NCBI GenBank assembly: GCA_031002005.1
Contig: JARYHS010008074.1
Span: forward strand, 346,418,932 to 346,482,931
Length of the DNA stretch: 64,000 bases
Direction of reading: 5' to 3'
DNA from: Vandiemenella viatica
Lineage: Eukaryota; Arthropoda; Insecta; Orthoptera; Morabidae
Shown: piece after piece, positions 1 through 12,900 of the stretch
Position numbering within the stretch: position 1 is the stretch's first letter
Layout of the letters: each line of letters starts with the position of its first letter
Notes under the pieces: model-generated
Seen by the model: the letters and a program-made list of their open reading frames with translations, nothing else
Told to the model about the DNA's origin: nothing
The model's database searches: none
Position numbers and translations under genes: made by a program

Positions 1-525
1 GTATATCAAGTAAATGCAACAAGGAAGAGGAGAATAAAAAAGCTTAAAATGTATAGTCTAACAGAAAAATAGGCCCACAAAGATGGATTATGTAGAACAT
101 ATATATATATAAAAAAAATCATTATTCCGTGTTCTAACTTTGGATGAATGAAATGAGAATAACTCTAAAAAGAAGAGAAGTTGCTGTATCACTAACACTA
201 ATGAAAATGAAACAGTGGAAGAGTCAAATAAAAAAATAGTAGAATAGTACTATAGGTTCTTGTCATTGGTTTTAACAGTTGTTACAAATGAAGTAGTGTG
301 TTTCTTGTAGCCGAATGCCATTTCTTCAGTTAACTGTAGTAAATGCGACAATGGAAACCTAAGCACATCAATTCTGAATTATTAGATGTGACAATTAGTT
401 TCACAGTTTAACTAAAAAAATAGTTAATTGTAATGCAAATAATCACAAAACGTTACATATTCTATCACTGGACCTATAATGATAATTACTAACTAAATGT
501 CTTAACACTTAAAATTTGAGACCTT
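1..525. other. Unassigned 3' flank of the FBXL15-like gene
   Basis: AT-rich sequence beyond the probable polyadenylation site of the minus-strand gene. No ORF of note, no recognisable transposon and no clear repeat were seen. Confidence 0.4.
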
Positions 526-812
526 TTTATTTTATTTTTATCAATATACAGAAAGTAAACATATTAAAGAAAAAAGTAATGTATCAATGAGTACAATAAC
601 TGTGGAATTGAAAAATCACATAAAAATATATTGTCTCATAAAGTTTTAGTTTAACTGAAATTCTGATAGCAAAACAACGGATTTTCTTGTAATGGAGTTT
701 GGGCCTTCTAATGCAATATCTTTCTTAATACTTGGAGAAAAGAGCATTGCTTCTAGAATTGGGTTTTTAACCAAGAATAACTGAAGAGACCAACATATTG
801 GTTTCCAAACTG
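526..812 (-). other. Probable 3' UTR with AATAAA signals
   Basis: On the minus strand the sequence after the stop codon (815-813) runs about 280 bases to two overlapping AATAAA hexamers (complement of 526-531 and 531-536) in an A-rich stretch. A short 3' UTR ending here is reasonable. The site is inferred only from the hexamer; no transcript evidence is available, and the true end could be elsewhere. Confidence 0.3.
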
Positions 813-993
813 TCATACTGGTAAATTAAGTCTTGGCACTTGTAATGTCTGATCTAAGTTCATGTAATGTATGTACCTGGGTTTTTTATCTATGAACACC
901 CTGGAACGCAGTTTTCCCAAGCTCTTCTCAGTGACAGAATGACAATCATTCACAAGTAATGACTGCAAGTTATGACAGTATTCACCAATCATC
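813..993 (-). CDS. Fbxl15: FBXL15 homologue exon 5 (C-terminal)
   Basis: The acceptor is TATATGTTTCAG (AG at 995-994). The first base completes an AGG arginine codon begun in exon 4, followed by MIGEYCHNLQSLLVNDCHSV, the last full LRR. The tail diverges in sequence but keeps the family's length and its closing N-L-x-V before TGA at 815-813. It is 60 codons including the stop. Confidence 0.88.
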
Positions 994-3900
994 CTGAAAC
1001 ATATATTATAAATATATCTTGCCCCTCATTCAGAAAATAAACATAAATGCAAAAAAAAAGTTTTGATAACTCTTGCCCTCAACCATAAAGTATTTTTTAC
1101 ATTATTCTACAGAGAAATGATAAATTAATTCAAAAAATGTTATATGAAATGTAACTTTCTTTACATGAAGTAGGAATTGCCAGATTTTCATGAAATCTTG
1201 TACATTACAGGTACTATCGCCAGCTTGCGTATTATCTACTACAGTGACCACCTTAAGCTTAAAAGTTTAGAGAGACTGGATTAATGGTTAAGAATTATAA
1301 CTTTTATTTTTGCTTATGGCTTTACGCTTCATCAACAATACTTATTAGAGGCAGAAGAGGATAACGGGTAATGAACAGGAGGAATTCAGCCATGGCTATT
1401 TGAAGGACTCATCCTAGCATTGGCCTGACGTGATTTCAGGAAACTATAAAAACTGGGACAGTTATTGGAACCCACAGCCTAACAAATGTCAGGCCATAGC
1501 ATTACTGCTTATCCACCGGAATCGGTGGAACAAGAACAAATCTGATAAAGGTACAAATTAGACAACTGTTTTAGTATCCATCAGCTTATATCAGGATAGG
1601 AAAATCTATAACTGAGATGACCAAGCTGGAATTTAAAACAAACATTTTTTACAGGTGCTCCAAGCAATATATAGCTTACATTTAAGGTTCAAATTTCTGT
1701 AATGAAAAACAGAAGTGCTGGATGAAATTTCTACCAGAATATCATAAACTAGATATAACAAAAGTAACATCACTTACAATAATGACCAGAAGAAAAATGC
1801 TTTTAGGTAGTGAAAATAAGGAAGGATTAGAAAAGTAAACCTATCACCACAGATGAAGACAACAGGGCAGCAAGGAATACACAAATATGAAAACATAAAG
1901 ATGAACATATTAAATTAAAATTGCAATGGAGCACAATGCTCCGGTGGCAACTTCCCTAAACACTCATCTTCCCCCTTTTCTGCATCCACCTACATTTACA
2001 CTTTACAAATTTTAACTTTAAATTCTTTCAGAATTTTTGACAAATTATTCATCATTTCTCTTGGTAACTTATTCCAATCCCTGACACCCTTACCTAAAAA
2101 AGAGAATCTTCCTACACCCTTGTGCCCGAAATTGAGTGCCAGCTTGTGGTCATGGTCATCTTTTCCTTTCCATGCATTACTTTCAATTCTTACACCAATA
2201 TCTTTCCATTCCTCATCACCAATATACGCTTTGTACACTCCCATGACTCTCTTCACCCTCCTTCCGTCTTCCAATGAGTCCCATTGCAGCTCTTTATCAT
2301 ATCTGTTACTGTAAGAACGAAGACTTTCCCGGCGTATGACTGCAATGTAGTCTTCACGGGTGTACCGCCGGATAGTGTTGTGGAAACACAATATTTCGAC
2401 GGCTGGCTCTGCTGTCTTCTTCAGGTGGTGAGACATGTGTAATAGTCGGCTGACCCACAGATACTGAGATGGTTCGGGTGCCGCTCTTCCTTATATACAA
2501 GTCCACGTGGCCTCGGCGACAAGAACCTTAGCCACGCCCACGGGCAGCCAACCGCCAGTTGGTTGCGGGCCTGGCTCATAGTAGCCATCGCCGAGGCCAC
2601 GTGGACTTGTATATAAGGAAGAGCGGCACCCGAACCATCTCAGTATCTGTGGGTCAGCCGACCATTACACATGTCTCACCACCTGAAGAAGACGGCAGAG
2701 CCAGCCGTCGAAATATTGTGTTTCCACAACACTATCCGGCGGTACACCCGTGAAGACTACATTGCATATCTGTTACTGATTGCGTTCTGCGATAATTTCC
2801 AGAAACAAATCTAGAAGCCCTTCTTTGCACCTTTTCCAACTTCAGTATTTGATATTCAAAACGTGGGTCCTATACTACACAACCATATTCAAGCAATGGT
2901 CTGATCAAAGTTTTGTAACCCAATTCCTTTACTTCTCTTGTACATCCCTTCAGCACCCTCTCCAACTAATGCAGAATTTTGAAACCTTTTCCTACTACCT
3001 GTCCAATTTACAACATTTCAGTAAAAAGCCTTATTGATGTACTGAGATCAGACAAAAACCAGGTGTCTAATTTCTATACATGAATAAGATTTTTAAAATG
3101 TGTGTTTGTCATCGCCCTCCTTCCTTCGGTGGTATGTGATAAGATTTATTTTCCCCATCCCCCTTACTTCCCAAATAACATTAACTAGAAGATAAGAATA
3201 CTGTTATTTTACCCAGCATTGAATAAGAGGTTAGCAACACTGGCATCGATGGAGCAGGAAAAAATGAATGAGCTGGGTTTTTTTTGTCTGGAAATTTGCA
3301 ACTGTATATCTGCTATATGACACAATAAAATACACAGCTGTTAAACTTTCCAAGAAATAAATAGAATGTTTTGTGTCATTTCAGCCCGCAGAGTAGCAAC
3401 TTACAAAAAACTAGTTTAAGTTCATGGTGAGCCTTCCTTAAGATCCATCATGTACCTAATGCAAAATTCCATAGCACCATAGTATTGTGAGATTTCATGG
3501 AGCAAAAATACTCAGAAAACATAGCTACTGATAAAACAATTCAATACTGTGATCATATCCTGACCTACTTTGTACTGTGGGATGCTATTCCTTCACAGCT
3601 TTGCTAGATGAACATTGTTGGTTGCATTTGAAGTATGGGGTGCCTTGCTTCATAATAAACTGGAGTGATTTAGGTGTTGTAAATGGCTCACACACTGAAC
3701 TGGTTGCACTTGTAGCTCATTTCCTACCCAACATATTAACATAAGATAAAGAAGGCAGCATTTCTGCAAATCTTTAGTTGCTTGTACATTTCCCTGTTTA
3801 CCAACCATAAAAAAACTTAATAGCTTCCTTAAAAATGCTATTCCAATATCTTCTGTTATGGGTCAGAACACAAGGGCTCAAAAATCAAACTTATTACTCC

Positions 3901-6900
3901 TGACCTACAGCGATTTCAAGTGCAATGAATTATAAGAAAGCAATCCCTCCTACATCCACATAAGATGGTGGGTATAGATTAATTCTCCCTTTATCATCAT
4001 AAGGAGTAAAGTCAGATAACTCAAGCAAGAGTTGAACTTCCTAAACCCCAACTGCAATTCTGTAAGTAATTCACTAGGCCAAGATAGTATGAAAAAGTAT
4101 TGACAACAAACTTCAATATTCTTCTTAAACAATATGACAGTGAAATAAACAATTTAAAAGCATCTGGCATTGTTAGCTGGAAAATATATGAAAGATATTG
4201 CCACCAGGTAAAAAGAGTTACACTTGTCACATCTGCACTAGCATAACCCAATAATCCTAACATGCGTTGGGGACCTAACGTTTATTGTGGAATCAAAACC
4301 CCTGAAGCATTCTGGCATACTTCACATACTACCCAAGTTCTGCTAGAGATGAAGGTCAGGTTAAGGGCCTTTTAAAATCTCCACTGAGATAGGGATTCAA
4401 ACCAGGGATCCCCAGTCAAACTCATTAACCACTACCATACTACTCTCAGTGAAATAGACTACTGAGTCACTAACATCTTAAACATTAGGATTAGCTTGCA
4501 TCTTTCTGCAAGCTAGGAAAATATTAAAGATCTCAAACACAATCAGACAGTACCTTTTTGATCTAGCTCAAGTATACCCTACTTTAATTCCATTTTGGCC
4601 ACAAACCTTATCTCAACATCTGAGGCCATATTACTCTGAAAAATGAGTTAACAGTAACATACTTAAATATTTATGGCAGTTGTCAATTGGATCATATAAC
4701 CTGTTTTTAGAATCACAGGTACTCCCCAAGCAATTGATGGATAAGATATACAGCAAATTGTGGGTGCTAGCATCTCCTAGACATGGAAAGATTCCACAAG
4801 CTGACTAACAAATCCATCTAAATTCTTACAAGCGAAATGTGCATCAGATACTGGATATATCTAATGGAACATTAGTATGTTGAAACCAAATACTTTCACC
4901 AATAACACTACAAAACAAAAAATTATTATGTTTATTTCTTTGCATTTATTGTATGAATGATATGTGCTGAATGTGAATATACCATTAATTTATTTCAGAT
5001 GCCAATTGTTCTTGAAATTTTATTGGTTTTTGATAAATTTATCATTAAATTCGTCAATTCTTCTAGCAATTGTAGTTGTTTAAAATGATACCAGTAGATG
5101 GCTGTAATGTGATTTTTTGAAAGTCGAAGTATTAATATAATGCTTCAATGTAGTGACTTCTATAACATACCAACTACATAAATTGATATGGTATCGATTT
5201 TTTTTTCCACAAAATGAATTGTAAAGTTCCAAGTTGATTGTTGTCTTCTAAAGTAAAATGTCATCATCCAGAAATTTTAAATTGCCAGCAGACAATTTTG
5301 TTAAATTTGCAAACATTACATTGGATCTAAATGAGAGAAACATAAAATTTTGTTTGGCACAAAGTTCTGTGAGGCATACCAAGCTTATTTTGGTGTGCAT
5401 GTTCAAGACAAACATGTTACACGGGCTCCCCATGTGACTTGTGGCAGCTTCTGGTGTACTTTAGAAGGTTGGCTACATGGAACAAGAAAATTTTTCATGC
5501 GGGAGCCTACAAATGATCACAACAATCGTTACTTTTGTATGTTGGATATTACACATTACAAAGGTATCAAGAACCAAAAAAAAAATCTTACATATCCTAG
5601 CATACCATCATCAATTGCTACAGTACAGCATAGTGATGAGCTGTAAATTCCATAATAGCCAAAACAGAGAAAATAAAAACAGGCAAATAAAGAGGAATTC
5701 AAGTGAAGACAGTATTTCAGTTTTAGTCATGAGAGTTTGGAACCACAGGTACACAACTCTTTACTCAACAGAAATTGGATGACCTTATAAAGTGGCCTGT
5801 AGACGGTCAAATTGTTTGTCAAACTTTACGTGTTTGTCAAATTATTTGAGAGTCTGCGTCATTGTTTGACATTTTTGTCAAACAATCAATGTGTTTGATT
5901 TGTTTAATGGAAATTTTGATTGACGGCGTGTTTGTCAAAGAAATTTGAAGGCGTGAGGCGGTGTGTCAAACATTAGCTCAGGTATCGCCTAGTAACTATG
6001 GAGAATGCATCACCAAGTCACAACAGCATGGAGGATAATGGGCTGAATAGACATAATTTATCTGACAAAGAATTCCTTTCACAGTTCATCTCCATATATC
6101 GCGATCAGCAGGTGCTATGGAAAGTAAAATGTAAAGAATCAAGTATGTTCAATATTTAGAATATGGTTTGGCTCATTTCTCCAACGACCCTGTATAATTG
6201 TCCCTGTAGCACCATCTTCCATGTCTCCTTTCTATGTCGCGCGTAATTTTTTTTGTCTCATAAGTAAATTGTGTAAACAAAAAAATGTCACAACTACACT
6301 TCTTGCCAAATACGTTTTCAATAACTCGGAGAGCGCAAGATAAACGATAGTTGAAAATCCTTCTGTTATCATTTAACACTTGTTTATTTTAAGGTTTCAT
6401 AAGATTTTGTAGCAGCTGGAAAGCTTCATACCCTACAATTACAAAGGTAATTATTTTATTAGTATTCGGCAATTTCTCTGGCTCTGGACTCTGCAACTGA
6501 ATATTTTCGAACAATTTGAAATGTATTTATAATTACTCCTCCATCTGACACTCTGCCAATTGTATCAACATCAAGCATAAGAAATTCATAACTCGCATTG
6601 GCTATACCCATTAAAAGTTTGCTTTGGTGACATTTTACTTTGTGTTATTATTAAGTTTGACAATTTTCAGTTTCTTGCCACTAATAGATCGAATAAAAAT
6701 CTAGAAATAACCTTGAAAAAAAGGATATTCCATGTTCAGGAAATTAATGTAATCATCTGGTTCCGTGCTTTTTATTTCTTGTAATAAATTTTCATGTGCA
6801 TATCTCTCTCTTAATTTCAATCATTCTCTAGACCAACGTATACCTTTTTTTCCCCCTTAATACACAGTACTAGAGTATTGCTCATTGCAGCACACATCAT

Positions 6901-9900
6901 ATCCCGGCAAGGCAAAAACCGAAACTAAAGACAAGTTTGACAAATTTGTTTGATCTTGAAGCGGTATCTGTTCGAGACGCTTCATAATTATTAATAAACT
7001 ATTACCATTGCACATGATTCGGCGTGGAATTACACAGTGACTAGATAATACGGGTGACATAGCAAAAGGACATTTATGAAGTATGTTGCTGCAACTTCTA
7101 AAAAATGAACAGCGGGAGTAATGAAGTGGTCCGCTCACGGAAGCTTCATATTTTACTAGCAAGCGTTGGTCGGTGCGAGCAGCGGAGACTATTTCGCAGT
7201 GCAAACACCGTGGCACCCTTTGTAGTGTAGTACAGGTGTTTGAGATGGGAAGGGAGATAAGTGGACTGCATTCCTTCAGAGGGGACAGTCCGCCCCGTGA
7301 CAGCGGGGCGAGAAGATAGAGCGTGTGTGTGCGTGTATGCATGGAAGGATACACTATTATTTGATAATTAGTTCAGACAAGTTTTGTTTTTCTTGTTTCA
7401 CGCTAAAACCCTCGTTTTGAGAAGAAGATTGCAGCTGGCCAGGGAGACTCCATTTAAAAGGATACTCATCGAATGTGTTCCAAAGCAAGTGCTCGTCCAG
7501 TGTAATCACAGTGCGACGATTGAAGTTTGTTTTGTGTGTGTTGTGCACAGAAATTCCAGAACAGGACAGCGCTGACTACAATATAGACATCAACTAGATA
7601 GTAATTACACAATTTTTACATTCCGCCAGAACAAACTGAGTCAAAGTTAGGCGCATTGTACCCGAAAGCGAAAACCTGTTGAGAATTGTGCTCTCTGATT
7701 GTATTTTGAGTTAGTCGGACTTTGTTCATGATCTGTCATTTCGTTGTTTATTTAATAAATTTTTATTATATATATTAATTCCTGTTTCATGTGTTAGTCA
7801 ATGCAAGTATCAGTATATAATACTAATATAAATTTCCTTATAATAAAACAAACAATTACAATTCTAAATGTTTATTGAAAATTCTGGAAGGACACCTTCC
7901 ATGGCGCCCAGGAAAAATTGAACAAGGTATTTTATATACAAAATTTTAATGATAGAGAGTAATAGTAACCGGTGGCAATCATTACTCCCTGGTACACTAC
8001 AATCTTGGGTTTGAGCGTTTGCACTGTTGTTTGATGAAAACATTACATTTGACCAATAAATTTGTCAAACAAATTTGATCATCTACAGGTCCCTTAAGGA
8101 AGTTAAAACTAATCAAATCAAAGGCTTAACTCCTTGTATCCTGCTCATAAAATAAAACTTACTTGATAAATCCTGCAAAATAACAAAATACAGGGTACGG
8201 CATGAAGATTTTGCTCCTACCAAATGGACAAAAAATTGTATTTTTGTAATGTTAGTGGTCTCTTTGAGCACATTAAAATTCCTCATGAACCAGAACAATG
8301 GCATCTCTTTATAGATAGTCAAAACTGTCCTACTTGCACAACAGGAATAAGTTTCCATCCAACTGCACAACTGAAAGACATGAAAATATCAAGGTGCTCT
8401 TCAAAAAAGTAAAATATGAATCCATAAGGGCAAAGTTTCTCTCAGCATTGAGAATTTATAAAATGATCTCATGTAATTATTTGAGTTAACGATATATTAA
8501 TGTTACAAATGGGATGTCTGTGGTGATTTTATGGTGTTGGGATTTCTTCTGTGGCTTCAGGATGGCTACACCAAAAATTCCTGCCTTCTCTGCCAGTGGG
8601 ATAGCAGAGCAGTTGATCAGCATTGTGCCAGGAAAGAATGACCAGCAAGAAAAGAATTTGTTCCAGGTGCATATAACATAAGAAATCAGCCCCTTGTGTC
8701 CAGGGAGAAGATTTGTAACCACCACTCTATATCAAGCTTGGTCCTGTTAAACAATTCATCAAAGGTTTAGATAGCAACAGCGAGGTTCTGAGCCTCATCA
8801 GACAACTGATCCTCAAGATAAGTGATGCAAAAATAAAAGGTGGAATTTTCACCAGACCTCAGATTGCTAGGATGTTGAAGTCAAAAGAACTTGTAGATGC
8901 AATGACTCTTGATGAACGCACTTAGAATGGCAGAGGAACAGTTTTTGGGCAACACTAGAAATGAGAATTACATGCAACTGATAGAAAATTTTATACACAG
9001 GTACCATGTTCTTGTATGTAGAAAGTTTATGAATATGCATTACTTTTTTTTCTCATACTGACTTCTTTAGATCGAATTTGGTGACGTTCTGTGAGTGCAC
9101 ATGTATGGAACCTAATGGCCCGTTTGTCTACTACTGAAGAAGGCAGTTGCCGAAATATTGTGTATTTGTTTGTCCACCTAGTGTTTCCTCACATCGCAGC
9201 CATCAACTTTGGTATGTGGTGGGTTAATTTCCCTTTCCTTCATTATTTAGAACATTGGTTGTACAGACAATTTTATTCACCTAGCTTTCACATTTTTAGG
9301 AAATTTTACAGTGTTAAAAGTCAGCACTCTTTAGAGCTTTGCTCTACTAAACACTTATTAAGTCCATATGTTACAAATAAAAATTGAAATCATCTCAAAT
9401 TACCTGCTTTCTTTTTGTAACACCACATTTTTGGAAGGGAAGATGTTCCTATTATAGCAACATGAAATGGGAGGGTTGGACTATCCTTTCGTACCATCTC
9501 TGATTTTTGCAGAGTAGGCAGGCTTCAAGGAGAATGTATGAAGTCACTAGGAAATAAAACTGTTAGCAGTTCATCAGTCTTACGCATGTTACAGAGTATG
9601 GCAGCAGCTAAAAAAATAATGAAAGATGCAATCATTTTTAATGACAGATAAGCAATTTATACTGCTACGGCCTCCACAGGAATTAATGATAAGTTAGTAC
9701 ATACAGAATACACAAGTACAGCTAGAAACAAAAGTACAGAATAGTGACAAACTAGGTAGTGACAACAGATCAACTACCAAAATACACTTGAAGAATGGAT
9801 GGTAGAGTGACATGGAGAGCTGTTACAGACACTGGACACCAAACCTTTTGTTGCAGCTGTAAGAATACCTTATACAACTCAAGAGCTGAACAATTTTATC

Positions 9901-12900
9901 AATAACTAGAGGAGTTCCCACCATTGCCCGGTATAGTTGGCGTAGATTTAACCGTACCCTATTTTTATTCCCACAAAACATTTGTACAAAGTTTCATAAA
10001 ATACACGCAAACTTTTTCAGAATTAAAGCAAACTTACATTCACCCGAGCCCTACCAAGAAACTGGTGGGCTGAAGTTTATTTGCACGTATACTATTTTCA
10101 TTCATCCAAAAAGATTCATGTGTATCAAGCTTCGATAATTTGGTTAAGAAATTTCATTACTACATTACCGAACAACCCTAGATTATGTTAAAAACTCATG
10201 TTTGATTCAATTGCGAAGTGAATGGATATACTTGTGGCTCGAAACGCCAGATCCTTTAACTCTGCAGATAAAATATCAAATGTGAATCCGGAATAATATA
10301 ATCGTAAACAGAAGACTAATGCTGAATGCCAGAGATATTGTCCAGAGATCGTGCTTAAAGAAAATCTCTGGTATTTTTACGGCTATCTATGTCGTTTAAA
10401 AATTGATATCCCGAATTAAAGGAAAGAATACTTCAAGCAATGGCTTTTAAAAATTGAATATATCAAATTAAAAGAAAGAATACGTAAAGTTTTCTTTAGT
10501 GTGCAAAATAGTTATTACTATAAGTTATCTTATTGTTTTAATTAAAGGCTATGGTCAGAGACATTGTGTTGTATGTTTAGTGCGGAGTATGTGGCATCTA
10601 GTGATTTCTCCTGTGGAATTTCTCACCATACGTTCAGAATTTAATTTAATGCTCCTACATTATTTAATGTTGAAACATAAGACATGCCAGACAAGTGAAT
10701 TAAGATTTTAAGCTTTAAAATGGTGAAAATCCATTCGAAATCTGCCCCGTAGTTTCAGAGTTTTTATACGACCAATATGTCCGGTTTTCGTTTTATAGAA
10801 ATAGATGAGCATACAGTGCACCATATTATTGTTAGCAGTAGCATTTCCTTTAGTGAATGTTAACTTGGCTTGCTATTTTTCCCCCAATGCTAATGACTTC
10901 TATGACCGTCATATGTTATATTATCAAGATGAAAGCAGGTACAGTCAACTAAGGTAAGTTTTCGAATTACAGAAATGTATACAATTGTAGGAAATACCCA
11001 TTTTTACGATGTATATTTGTATTTACATTTTAATATCCCCCCCCCCCCACAAGCCCTGGCACAGTTTCAAACATTTTATGAAATAAGACATGTGTAATAA
11101 TTACTCTTCAGATCAATAGACACAAATGTTTATCCACACTCATAGCTGAATTAATACTGACATATGTTAACCCATGTTGCAACCAGATAATAATGACACT
11201 ATATGCTATTTTTACTCCCATATTGTTGGCTCTGGTACAGAAGATCAACCATCTTCTGAAGCTGCACTTGCATTAAAAGTAGGCTTGACTAATTACAGTA
11301 ACTTTATAAGAACAGCTATATGTACTTCCACTTCGAACTTAATGAATAATTTCCTTGCAGACAAGACTTGCAATGGACATCTAAAGATGTCATGAGTGCT
11401 GATGTAGAGTATCAGCATGACAACTCCAGACACAGTGAAGGTGTTAACCAACTATAGGCAACAGGTGCATAAAACAGTTGACGGAGCACTTCCATTTCTA
11501 CAAGATCTTAAAAGATTAGTGAAATAAGTCAATGTCAGCCAAGCAGGTGCCTAATGGTACCCCACAGCTATCAATGACACCATCCATCAATTTTAACCGA
11601 TTAAGGAATGTGTGCTAAAAAACAGAAACAATACAGCAAGAGCCATAACCCAAAACCTCAAAAATCATTAAAAGGTTAGCAACCAGAAAACAGCACTATG
11701 TAAGCTCCTTAGAATTTGGGTAAGTTCTAGTTTTCATAGATACAGAGCATAAGGGAGGGAGTAAGCTTACCAGTAAACGTTAAATTTTTCAGTTTACTAT
11801 TAGAGGATATGATAAACCATGTTTATGCAGAAGCTGATACTGCAAGCCAACTCAATAAATAAGCCGATTTAAAAACAGTAAAGTTACTCAACATATAATA
11901 CAAGTGCTAAATAAACATTTTTAATAATAAAGAACCTTTAAACTAACCTGGAATAGGGTAATCTTTATTATCCAACTTGTAAACAATAGATTTTTGTTAC
12001 GTGATAATTTCACTAATTCTTAACACTTTTCGATGCAGTAAGGTAATTTTACAATAATAATAATAATTCAAAAGAAAGCTAAATTCATATTCCGTAGTTT
12101 CAGGCAGTACAAATAAAGGAAATCAAATTTTAAACACTTCATTGAGCACACTTTCACTTTCAACATTTTTAATCATTGGTTTTAAATAATTTCCTGAACT
12201 AAAAAGTAGATTTCCAGTAAGATCGAAAAATCTAGTATAACGTATTAAAATTTCAAAACATTTCATGCAGTAGAACAGATGTTAAATACATTTTAATTTT
12301 GTCATTAATCACAACGTGGCAGTATTCAAAATTTATTTGCGATAAACCAAGCCACTTCCGTAAATAAAACCATGATTAAAACACGTAATTAAATTCAGAC
12401 AACTTCACTTTTTCGATATCAACTACACCTAAAGAATTAGTAAACATAAACCAAATATCTTCTAAGTAGATTTAAACCAGATCTTAGTTAGACTCATAAC
12501 TTTGCTATTACACCATTGATCTTAATAAAATGTACACTTCTGGAATCAGAAATTAACATAGAACACAATGACGACAATTTCAACACAATAATTTGCAATT
12601 CAGCAGGGTCACCTAAAAAGTTGCATAAATAAGATAGATTTCGGGGGTTCACCAATTAATTTTCGGAAAATTTTTACCAATGTGCCGGTAAACTAAATTC
12701 ATTTACAAGGAAGCTAATCATTTGAGAATTTTCATTAAACAATTTTTAAAAACCTTGAAGACCAGGCTACACACAGTTAATTTTAAAACACATTCTATAA
12801 TTACACCTTTTCACACTATTTTTTGGAAAGCATCCATACACATACGTAGATCATGCGGCTGGGGGTGTAAAGGGTGACGTGGGAGCGAGGTCTGGGTCTG

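Larger units (their letters stand above)
2298..2778. mobile_element. Inverted Penelope-type mini-element with 14-bp target duplication
   Basis: Two arms, about 2341-2519 and 2588-2766, are near-perfect inverted copies around a 68-bp GC-rich centre. A unique tail (2312-2340, TAAGAACGAAGACTTTCCC) lies on the left. The unit is bounded by direct repeats CATATCTGTTACTG at 2298-2311 and 2765-2778, and removing it rejoins a LINE reading frame, so it is a real insertion. The same tail and arms occur in the element at 44812-45073. Each arm holds a hammerhead-like core. The design (inverted terminal units, variable 13-14 bp duplications, ribozyme motif) fits the pseudo-LTR of Penelope-like elements. 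It has no coding capacity. Confidence 0.65.
1905..3025 (-). mobile_element. LINE (CR1/Jockey-like) 3' end, split by a Penelope mini-element
   Basis: Minus-strand coding of a non-LTR retrotransposon C-terminus: L-Q-W-D-S-L-E-D-G-R-R-V-K-R-V-M-G, then a DHDHKLALNFGHKGVGRFSF stretch and R-D-W-N-K-L-P-R-E-M, then a stop near 1996. Upstream coding resumes at 2779-3025 after removal of the insert at 2312-2764. The 3' UTR carries the GGAGC-n-GCTCC motif just before the A/T-rich end near 1905. The same 3' end occurs at 38140 and 63655, and the RT portion of the same family at 43031. The copy is 5'-truncated and dead. The clade is assigned from the C-terminal pattern only. Confidence 0.7.
5791..8094. 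mobile_element. PIF/Harbinger DNA transposon, inactive
   Basis: The inverted termini AGTGGCCTGTAGACGGTCAA (from 5791) and, on the other strand, AGGGACCTGTAGATGATCAA (from 8094) are flanked by TAA on both sides (5788-5790 and 8095-8097), the TWA target duplication of this superfamily. Sub-terminal sequence is rich in TTTGTCAAA repeats. Inside lie a transposase relic on the minus strand and a MADF-type ORF on the plus strand, the usual two-gene content of Harbinger elements. Both are broken, so the 2.3-kb copy is dead. Confidence 0.8.

Noticed and set aside
6857..7354. 165-codon minus frame inside the Harbinger element
   Set aside because: No domain recognised and not in frame with the transposase pieces; probably a shadow of decayed element sequence.
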